From: Halomonas beimenensis
GTDB taxonomy: Bacteria; Pseudomonadota; Gammaproteobacteria; Pseudomonadales; Halomonadaceae
Direction of reading: 5' to 3'
NCBI RefSeq assembly: GCF_002549795.1
Contig: NZ_CP021435.1
Span: 62,001-126,000, forward strand
Length of the DNA: 64,000 nt
Below the pieces are notes generated by a model that was not told where the DNA came from, ran no database searches, and saw only the letters and a program-made list of their open reading frames with translations. This document shows positions 57,476 to 64,000 of this stretch, in pieces. Position 1 is the first letter of the stretch. The number at the start of each line of letters is the position of its first letter. A program made the position numbers and the translations under genes.

Positions 57476-59233
57476 ATGCCGGTTGCGTCGCCACAGAACG
57501 ATCCCGCCGTCGAGGCGCTCGAACGGCGCTTCGGCCCCGAGGTCTTCACCGCCCAGGCCACCCTGACCGGCATCCCGGTGCTCTGGGTAGCCCGCGCGCG
57601 GCTCCTCGAGGCGCTCGAGCTCCTGCGCGAGCTGCCCCAGCCCTATGCCATGCTCTTCGATCTCTCGGCGGTGGACGAGCGGCTTCGCGAGCATCGCGAG
57701 GGTCTGCCGGCGGCGGACTTCACCGTCTTCTACCAGTTGCTGTCCGTGGCGGGGAACCGGGACCTGATGCTCAAGGTGGCGCTGGAGGCCGGGGCGCTCG
57801 AACTGCCCTCCGCCGTGGGGCTCTTCCCCAATGCCGCCTGGTACGAGCGCGAGGTGTGGGACATGTTCGGCATCCGCTTCACGGGTCATCCCCATCTGAC
57901 CCGGATCCTGATGCCGCCGACCTGGGAGGGGCACCCGCTGCGCAAGGACCATGCGGCCCGAGCCACGGAGATCGGGCCCTACACCCTGACCGTCGAGGGC
58001 CAGCGTCACGAGCAGGAGGCGCTGCGCTTCGAGCCCGAGGCCTGGGGCATGGCCCGCGAGCGCGAGGGGGCCGAGTTCATGTTCCTCAACCTCGGCCCCA
58101 ATCATCCATCGGCCCACGGCGCCTTCCGCATCGTGCTGCAGCTCGACGGCGAGGAGATCGTCGACTGCGTGCCGGACATCGGCTACCACCACCGCGGCGC
58201 CGAGAAGATGGCCGAGCGCCAGACCTGGCACAGCTTCATCCCCTACACCGATCGGATCGACTACACCGGCGGGGTGATGAACAACCTGCCCTATGTGCTC
58301 GCGGTGGAGAAGCTGGCCGGTATCGAGGTGCCCGACCGGGTGGCCACCATCCGGGTGATGATGGCCGAGCTGTTCCGCATCTCCAGCCACCTGCTGTTCC
58401 TGGGCACCTACTTCCAGGACCTGGGGGCCATGTCGCCGGTGTTCTATACCTTCACCGACCGCCAGAAGGCCTACGAGGTCATCGAGGCGATCACCGGTTT
58501 CCGCATGCACCCGGCTTGGTACCGCATCGGCGGGGTGGCCCAGGACCTGCCCCGGGGCTGGGACGGCCTGATGCAGGGCTTCGTCGACTGGATGCCGCCG
58601 CGGCTCGACGAGTACGAGCGGACCATGATGGACAACGCCATCGTCCGGGAGCGCACCCGGGACGTGGCCGCCTTCGACGCCGAGGCGGCCCTGGCCTGGG
58701 GCGTGACCGGTCCCAACCTGCGCGCCACCGGGCTCGACTTCGACTTGCGCAAGCGCCGGCCCTATTCCGGCTACGACCGGTTCGACTTCGAGGTCGCCCT
58801 CGGCGAGCGGGGCGACGCCTTCGACCGGGGCCGGGTACGCATCGAGGAGATGCGCCAGAGCCTGCGCATCCTCCAGCAGTGCATCGACCACATGCCCGCC
58901 GGGGACCACAAGGCCGATCATCCGCTGACCACGCCCCCGCCCCGGGAGCGCATGCTCGAGCACATCGAGACCCTGATCACCCACTTCCTGCAGGTGTCCT
59001 GGGGGCCGGTGCTGCCCCCCGGGGAGGCCCTGACCCTGGTCGAGGCCACCAAGGGGATCAACGGCTACTACCTGACCAGCGATGGCGGCGCCACCAGCTA
59101 CCGAACCCGGATCCGCACGCCGAGCTTCCCCCACCTGCAGCAGATTCCTGCCCTGATGCGCGGCGGCTTCGTGCCGGACCTGATCGCCCATCTGGGCAGC
59201 ATCGACTTCGTCATGGCCGACGTGGACCGCTGA
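57476..59233 (+). CDS. nuoCD: NADH-quinone oxidoreductase fused subunit CD
   Basis: 585-residue fusion of NuoC (about residues 1-180) and NuoD (about 190-585), as in Escherichia coli and many Gammaproteobacteria. NuoC part has [38 protein letters not shown]; NuoD part has [14 protein letters not shown], the quinone-site histidine region, and [10 protein letters not shown] near the end. Stop at 59233 is one base before the nuoE start. Confidence 0.95.
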   Translation: MPVASPQNDPAVEALERRFGPEVFTAQATLTGIPVLWVARARLLEALELLRELPQPYAMLFDLSAVDERLREHREGLPAADFTVFYQLLSVAGNRDLMLKVALEAGALELPSAVGLFPNAAWYEREVWDMFGIRFTGHPHLTRILMPPTWEGHPLRKDHAARATEIGPYTLTVEGQRHEQEALRFEPEAWGMAREREGAEFMFLNLGPNHPSAHGAFRIVLQLDGEEIVDCVPDIGYHHRGAEKMAERQTWHSFIPYTDRIDYTGGVMNNLPYVLAVEKLAGIEVPDRVATIRVMMAELFRISSHLLFLGTYFQDLGAMSPVFYTFTDRQKAYEVIEAITGFRMHPAWYRIGGVAQDLPRGWDGLMQGFVDWMPPRLDEYERTMMDNAIVRERTRDVAAFDAEAALAWGVTGPNLRATGLDFDLRKRRPYSGYDRFDFEVALGERGDAFDRGRVRIEEMRQSLRILQQCIDHMPAGDHKADHPLTTPPPRERMLEHIETLITHFLQVSWGPVLPPGEALTLVEATKGINGYYLTSDGGATSYRTRIRTPSFPHLQQIPALMRGGFVPDLIAHLGSIDFVMADVDR

Positions 59234-59234
59234 C

Positions 59235-59753
59235 ATGCCCGAGACCCCGAGCCTCCCGACCCTTCTAGCCACCGACGGCGACGGCTTCGTCCTCGACCCG
59301 GAGGACCTCGAGGCCATGCGCGCCGAGCGCGACCACTACGAACAGCCCCAGGCGGCCTGCATCGAGGCGCTGAAGATCGTCCAGCGTCGCCACGGCTGGG
59401 TCCCCGACGGGGCCATCCCGGCCGTCGCCTCGGCGCTGGGCCTCGGCGTGGCCGAGGTGGAGGGGGTGGCGACCTTCTACAGCCTGATCTTCCGCCGCCC
59501 GGTGGGGCGCCACGTCATCCTGCTGTGCGACAGCAGCTCCTGCTTCCTGTGCGGCTTCGACGCCCTGCGCGCCGCCGTGGAGGAGCGCCTGGCGATCGGC
59601 TTCGGCGAGACCACCGCGGACGGCCGCTTCACCCTGCTGCCGGTGTGCTGCCTGGGCGCCTGCGACGGGGCCCCGGCACTGATGATCGACGACGACACCT
59701 TCGGTCCCGTCGCCGCCGGGGAGCTGGACGACCTGCTGGAGGCCTATCCATGA
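59235..59753 (+). CDS. nuoE: NADH-quinone oxidoreductase subunit E
   Basis: 172-residue peripheral-arm subunit with a [2Fe-2S] cluster. Cysteine ligands lie in [10 protein letters not shown] and [10 protein letters not shown], as in 24-kDa family proteins. The middle HVILLCD segment has the usual order. Its stop overlaps nuoF's start by 4 bp (ATGA). Confidence 0.93.
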   Translation: MPETPSLPTLLATDGDGFVLDPEDLEAMRAERDHYEQPQAACIEALKIVQRRHGWVPDGAIPAVASALGLGVAEVEGVATFYSLIFRRPVGRHVILLCDSSSCFLCGFDALRAAVEERLAIGFGETTADGRFTLLPVCCLGACDGAPALMIDDDTFGPVAAGELDDLLEAYP

Positions 59754-61090
59754 GCGCCGCCGTCTACCACAGCCGCCTGCGCCAGTCCGCCGAGGAGCGG
59801 CGCGCCGAGACGCATCCGCTGACCTGGCGCCTGCGCGAGGACGGCGAGCTGGTGGGGCTCGCCGAGTACCTCGACAAGGACGGCTACGGCGCGGTGCGCG
59901 AGGCGCTCGCGGGCGACCCGGAGGCCGTCATCGCGACCATGAAGACCGCCAACGTGCGCGGACGGGGCGGCGCCGGCTTCTCCGCCGGCACCAAGTGGGG
60001 CCTGACGCTGACCGGCGGCGACCTGCCCCGGGGCTACCTGGTGTGCAACGCCGACGAGATGGAACCGGGCACCTTCAAGGATCGCCTGCTGATGGAGCAG
60101 CTGCCCCACCTGCTGATCGAGGGCATGATCCTGGCCGGCTTCGCCAACCGCTCCCGCCAGGGGTACGTCTTCCTGCGCGGCGAGTATCGCCGCGCCGCCC
60201 GGGCCCTGGGCCAGGCCATCGACGAGGCCCGCGAGGCGGGCTGGCTGGGCGGCGACATCGGAGGCTCAGGCTTCGACTTCGACATCGCCCTGCACACCGG
60301 GGCCGGTCGCTACATCTGCGGCGAGGAGACGGCGCTGATCAACTCCCTGGAGGGACGTCGCGCCAACCCCCGCGCCAAGCCGCCCTTCCCGGGACAGTCC
60401 GGTGCCTGGGGCAAGCCCACCGTGGTTAACAACGTCGAGACCCTGTGCAACGTCCCCGGCGTGCTGCGCCATGGCGCCGACTGGTACCAGGGCCTCTCCG
60501 GCGGGCTCAGCGAGGACGGCGGCACCAAGCTGTTCGGCGTCTCCGGCCGGGTCGCCCGCCCCGGGCTCTGGGAGCTGCCCATGGGCACGCCCGCCGCCGA
60601 GCTGCTCGACCGGGCCGGCGGCCTGGCCGGCGGGCGCGACCTCAAGGCCTGGCTCCCCGGCGGCGCCAGCACCGGCTTCCTGCTGCCCGAGCACCTGGCG
60701 CTGGCGCTGGACTTCGACACCATCGGCCGGGCCGGCAGCCGCCTGGGCACGGGCCTGATGACCGTGGTGCCCGACGACCAGCCGATGCCGGCGCTGCTGC
60801 GCAACCTGGAAACCTTCTTCGCCCGGGAATCCTGCGGCTGGTGCACGCCCTGTCGGGAGGGCCTGCCCTGGACGGTGCGGCTGCTCGAGGCCCTGGAACG
60901 CGGCGAGGGCGAGCCGGGGGACCTCGAACGCCTCGAGTCCCTGGCCCGGGACCTGGGGCCGGGGCGGACCTTCTGCGCCCATGCCCCCGGGGCGGCCATG
61001 CCGCTGGAGAGCGCCCTGACGCACTTTCGCGAGGAGTTCGAGGCCGGCATCGCCCGCCCGGCGCCGCGCCCCGTCGGAGAGGAGGGCTGA
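59750..61090 (+). CDS. nuoF: NADH-quinone oxidoreductase subunit F (NADH- and FMN-binding)
   Basis: 446-residue flavoprotein of the peripheral arm. [14 protein letters not shown] binds [24 protein letters not shown] binds NADH, and [12 protein letters not shown] with a distal cysteine in FCAHAPGA holds the [4Fe-4S] cluster. Overlaps nuoE by ATGA and ends two bases before nuoG. Confidence 0.95.
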   Translation: MSAAVYHSRLRQSAEERRAETHPLTWRLREDGELVGLAEYLDKDGYGAVREALAGDPEAVIATMKTANVRGRGGAGFSAGTKWGLTLTGGDLPRGYLVCNADEMEPGTFKDRLLMEQLPHLLIEGMILAGFANRSRQGYVFLRGEYRRAARALGQAIDEAREAGWLGGDIGGSGFDFDIALHTGAGRYICGEETALINSLEGRRANPRAKPPFPGQSGAWGKPTVVNNVETLCNVPGVLRHGADWYQGLSGGLSEDGGTKLFGVSGRVARPGLWELPMGTPAAELLDRAGGLAGGRDLKAWLPGGASTGFLLPEHLALALDFDTIGRAGSRLGTGLMTVVPDDQPMPALLRNLETFFARESCGWCTPCREGLPWTVRLLEALERGEGEPGDLERLESLARDLGPGRTFCAHAPGAAMPLESALTHFREEFEAGIARPAPRPVGEEG

Positions 61091-61092
61091 GC

Positions 61093-63834
61093 ATGGCGAC
61101 CATCCACGTCGACGGCCGGCCCTTCGAGGTCGACGAGCGCCACAACCTGCTCCAGGCCTGCCTGTCGCTGGGCCTCGACCTGCCCTACTTCTGCTGGCAC
61201 CCGGCGCTGGGCAGCGTGGGGGCCTGCCGCCAGTGCGCGGTGATCCAGTACCGGGACGCCGACGATGACCGCGGGAGCCTGGTGATGGCCTGCATGACCC
61301 CCGCCGCCGAGGGCACCCGGATCGCCGTCGAGGCCCCGGAGGCCCGGGACTTCCGGCGCGGGGTCATCGAATGGCTGATGGTCAACCACCCCCACGACTG
61401 CCCCGTCTGCGAGGAGGGCGGCCATTGCCACCTGCAGGACATGACGGTGATGACCGGTCATGCCCGGCGGCACTATCGCTTCACCAAGCGGACCCACCGC
61501 AACCAGTACCTGGGCCCCTTCCTCGGCCACGAGATGAACCGTTGCATCAGCTGCTACCGCTGCGTGCGCTTCTATCGGGACCACGCCGGCGGCGAGGATC
61601 TGGGCGTCTTCGGCGCCAACGACAACCTCTACTTCGGGCGCCACCGGGAGGGGGTGCTGGAGAGCCCCTTCGCCGGCAACCTCAGCGAGGTATGTCCCAC
61701 CGGGGTCTTCACCGACCGACCCCCGGACGGGCGCTACACCCGCCGGTGGGACCTGCAGTTCGCGCCGAGCGTCTGTCACCAGTGCGCCGTGGGCTGCAAC
61801 ATCAGTCCCGGCGAGCGCTACGGCGAGCTGCGTCGGGTGGAGAACCGCTACCACGGCGAGATCAACCGCTACTTCCTCTGCGATCGGGGGCGCTACGGCT
61901 ACGGCTACGTCAATCGCGCCGACCGGCCGCGGCTGCCCGAGTGGCGCGAGGCCCGAGGCGAGGCCGCCATGACCCTGGAGGTCGACGCCGCCCTGGATCG
62001 GGGCGCCGATCGCCTGCGCGGCGCCCGCCGGGTCATCGGCGTCGGCTCGCCCCGAGCCAGCCTGGAGAGCAACCATCGCCTGCACGAGCTGGTGGGGGCC
62101 GAGCACTTCTGCCTCGGCGTGACCCGGGCCGCGGCCGACGGCCTGGCGACCATGGCGCGGCTCCAGCGGCAGAGCGGGCTGCCGAGTCCCAGCCTGCGCG
62201 ACATCGAGTCCCACGACGCGGTGCTGGTGCTCGGCGAGGATCCCCTGAACAGCGCGGCTCGGCTGGGACTCGCCCTGCGTCAGGCGGTGCTCGGCCGCCG
62301 CGAGGAACTGGCCGCCGCGCGCGGGGTGCCGGCCTGGAACGCCCAGGCCGTCCAGACCCTGGCCCAGGATCGCCGCCATCCGCTGTTCGTCGCCTATCCC
62401 GCGGCCACCGGCCTCGACGGCCTCGCCGAGGCCACCTGGCGGCTGGCGCCGGCGGACATCGCCCGGCTCGGGGCCGCCGTGGCGCATGCCCTGGACCCCA
62501 CGGCCCCCGCCGTGGAAGGCCTCGAGGAGGAGCTCGCCGAGGCGGCCGCCACCATCGCCAGCGGCCTGGGCGCCGCCGAGCGTCCCCTGGTGGTGAGCGG
62601 CGACGCCCTGGCCTCGACCGCGGTGCTCGAGGCGGCCGGCAGCGTCGCCCGGGCCCTGGCGCGACGGGCCAAGCCCGGCGGCCTGAGCCTGATCCGCGCC
62701 GAGGCCAACGCCACCGGGGTGGCGCTGCTCGGCGGCCGGCCCCTGGAGTGGGCGCTCGACGAGATCGAGGCCGGCCGGGCCGATGCCCTGGTGGTGCTGG
62801 AGAACGACCTCCATGCCCGGCTGCCCCACGCGCGGCTCGACCACGCCCTGGCCCGCCTGACGAGCCTGGTGGTGCTGGACCATCAGCGCACCGCCACCTG
62901 GGCCCGAGCCGACCTGGGCCTGCCCGCGGCAAGCTTCGCCGAGGGCGACGGCACCCTGGTCAACCTGGAGGGGCGCGCCCAGCGCTTCTTCCAGGTGTTC
63001 GAGCCGAGCTTCCTGCGTCCCGAGACCCGCATCCGCGAGAGCTGGCGCTGGCTGCATGCCCTCCAGGGCGCCATCCGGCGCCGCCGGCCGGAGGACACCC
63101 GGCTCGACGCCGAGACCCGGGACTGCGCCCGGCACCATCCGGCGCTGGCGGCGATCACCGAGGCCGCGGCCCCTGCCGACCATCGGGTCCAGGGCTTGCG
63201 CCTGGCCCGGGCGCCGCATCGCTACAGCGGCCGCACCGCGCTGCGCGCTCACCTGGGCGTCGCCGAGCCGAGGCCGCCCGCCGACCCGGACTCGCCCTTC
63301 GCCTTCTCCATGGAGGGCTACGCCGGCCGGCGCTGGCCCCGGCGCGACATCGCCTTCGCCTGGGCGCCCGGCTGGAACTCGCCCCAGGCCTGGAACAAGT
63401 TCACCGACGAGGTCGGCGGCCATCTCCGGGCGGGCGACCCGGGCGTTCGCCTGCTGGACCCCGTCCCCGGCGCCTACGCCTATGCCCATGCGCCTGTCCT
63501 CTTGTCCCCCTTCGTCCGGCGCGACGGCGAGTGGCTGCTGGTGGTGCTGCCGCGACTGTTCGGCGGCGAGGAGACCTCGCGGCGCGCGCCGCTGATCGCC
63601 GAGCGGGCGTCGGCCCCGGTGCTGGCGCTGGCCCCGGAGGATGCCGAGGCGATGGGGCTGGCCGAGGGCGCCACCCTGGAGCTGGTCACCGCCGCGGGCC
63701 GGGTGAGGCTGCCGCTGTCCTGCCGGGCCGGCCTGGCCCGGGGGCTGGTCGGGGTGCCGGCCGGCGTGGCCCCGGGCCTCGCCACCGGCCAGTGGGGACG
63801 GCTGAGGCCCGTGACCCCGAGGAGGACGCCATGA
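61093..63834 (+). CDS. nuoG: NADH-quinone oxidoreductase subunit G
   Basis: 913-residue iron-sulfur subunit. N-terminal ferredoxin domain with CWHPALGSVGACRQCA, a second cluster region CPVCEEGGHCHLQDMTV and CISCYRCVRFY, then CHQCAVGCN and the molybdopterin-oxidoreductase-like domain to the end. Residues after about 800 look like the domain-D tail of the family. Its stop overlaps nuoH's start by ATGA. Confidence 0.95.
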   Translation: MATIHVDGRPFEVDERHNLLQACLSLGLDLPYFCWHPALGSVGACRQCAVIQYRDADDDRGSLVMACMTPAAEGTRIAVEAPEARDFRRGVIEWLMVNHPHDCPVCEEGGHCHLQDMTVMTGHARRHYRFTKRTHRNQYLGPFLGHEMNRCISCYRCVRFYRDHAGGEDLGVFGANDNLYFGRHREGVLESPFAGNLSEVCPTGVFTDRPPDGRYTRRWDLQFAPSVCHQCAVGCNISPGERYGELRRVENRYHGEINRYFLCDRGRYGYGYVNRADRPRLPEWREARGEAAMTLEVDAALDRGADRLRGARRVIGVGSPRASLESNHRLHELVGAEHFCLGVTRAAADGLATMARLQRQSGLPSPSLRDIESHDAVLVLGEDPLNSAARLGLALRQAVLGRREELAAARGVPAWNAQAVQTLAQDRRHPLFVAYPAATGLDGLAEATWRLAPADIARLGAAVAHALDPTAPAVEGLEEELAEAAATIASGLGAAERPLVVSGDALASTAVLEAAGSVARALARRAKPGGLSLIRAEANATGVALLGGRPLEWALDEIEAGRADALVVLENDLHARLPHARLDHALARLTSLVVLDHQRTATWARADLGLPAASFAEGDGTLVNLEGRAQRFFQVFEPSFLRPETRIRESWRWLHALQGAIRRRRPEDTRLDAETRDCARHHPALAAITEAAAPADHRVQGLRLARAPHRYSGRTALRAHLGVAEPRPPADPDSPFAFSMEGYAGRRWPRRDIAFAWAPGWNSPQAWNKFTDEVGGHLRAGDPGVRLLDPVPGAYAYAHAPVLLSPFVRRDGEWLLVVLPRLFGGEETSRRAPLIAERASAPVLALAPEDAEAMGLAEGATLELVTAAGRVRLPLSCRAGLARGLVGVPAGVAPGLATGQWGRLRPVTPRRTP

Positions 63835-64000
63835 CGGCCTGGCTCTCGCCCGCCGCGTTCGAGGTGCTGGTCGCCATGCTGCAGGCCCTGGCGATCCTGC
63901 TGGGCGCCGTGCTGCTGGGCGCGATCCTCACGGTGGTCGAACGTCGCCTGCTGGGGCTCTGGCAGGATCGCCACGGGCCCAACCGGGTGGGGCCGGGAGG
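63831..64000 (+). CDS. nuoH: NADH-quinone oxidoreductase subunit H (5' end only)
   Basis: First 56 codons of NuoH, the membrane subunit at the quinone-binding site. It begins MTAWLSPAAFEVLVAML and reaches ERRLLGLWQDRHGPNRVGPG, the conserved first loop. One hydrophobic helix (about residues 8-36) is complete. Overlaps nuoG by ATGA and runs off the window. Confidence 0.93.
   Translation, partial: MTAWLSPAAFEVLVAMLQALAILLGAVLLGAILTVVERRLLGLWQDRHGPNRVGPG

Noticed and set aside
60310..63489. Very long open frame (over 1000 codons) on the minus strand opposite nuoF/nuoG
   Set aside because: It is an antisense shadow produced by high GC content. Its amino-acid make-up is odd and it lies exactly opposite conserved nuo genes. 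The same holds for many other long frames in the window.

Overview
The window looks like part of a chromosome from a moderately halophilic gammaproteobacterium of the Halomonas group. The DNA is GC-rich. It carries a complete set resembling the Halomonas ectoine transporter (TeaA, TeaB, TeaC) with its stress protein TeaD, a fused NuoCD, and gammaproteobacterial housekeeping genes (hemE, speE, comM, trmB, thiD, dtd). The genus is inferred from protein resemblance, not from rRNA.

Layout. 1-8.7 kb holds core genes: ribA, hemE, a VanZ-like protein, speE, a host-attachment-family protein, a chemoreceptor broken by one in-frame TAG, and a divergent finR/fpr pair. 8.7-28.9 kb is an accessory catabolic region. 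It has a GntR regulator, a three-component Rieske oxygenase operon (ferredoxin, small helix-turn-helix protein, oxygenase, SDR, ferredoxin reductase), a FAD aromatic hydroxylase with a TRAP transporter, a decayed sulfatase, and an IclR regulator. These are followed by a run of ring-cleavage and downstream genes (extradiol dioxygenase, cupin, alpha/beta hydrolase, divergent SDR, aspartate-dehydrogenase-like protein, aldehyde dehydrogenase, ThDP enzyme) and a DcaP-like porin. 28.9-31.5 kb is a nitrogen module: amtB between two PII genes, with a sigma-54 promoter and an NtrC-type site. 31.5-44.7 kb returns to core genes (ubiK, comM, glcB, thiS-thiG, trmB, Sco, an FKBP). A probable small RNA lies between trmB and a permease gene. 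44.8-48.4 kb is teaABCD. 48.4-55.9 kb holds miscellaneous core genes. 55.95-56.12 kb is a miniature inverted-repeat element directly upstream of nuoABCDEFGH, which runs off the right edge.

How it works together. The catabolic region reads as a full uptake-to-central-metabolism route for an aromatic or heteroaromatic acid: porin, TRAP importer, hydroxylation by Rieske and flavin oxygenases, meta ring cleavage, C-C hydrolysis, then oxidation and decarboxylation. Its substrate is not evident. Two promoters in it, one before the FAD hydroxylase/TRAP genes and one before the IclR gene, share a near-identical 21-bp element just downstream of the -10 box, so one repressor probably controls both. This is the best candidate here for an undescribed system.

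Start codons were chosen by ribosome-binding sites, overlaps and family length. Promoters, operators and the small RNA were read by eye and are predictions.
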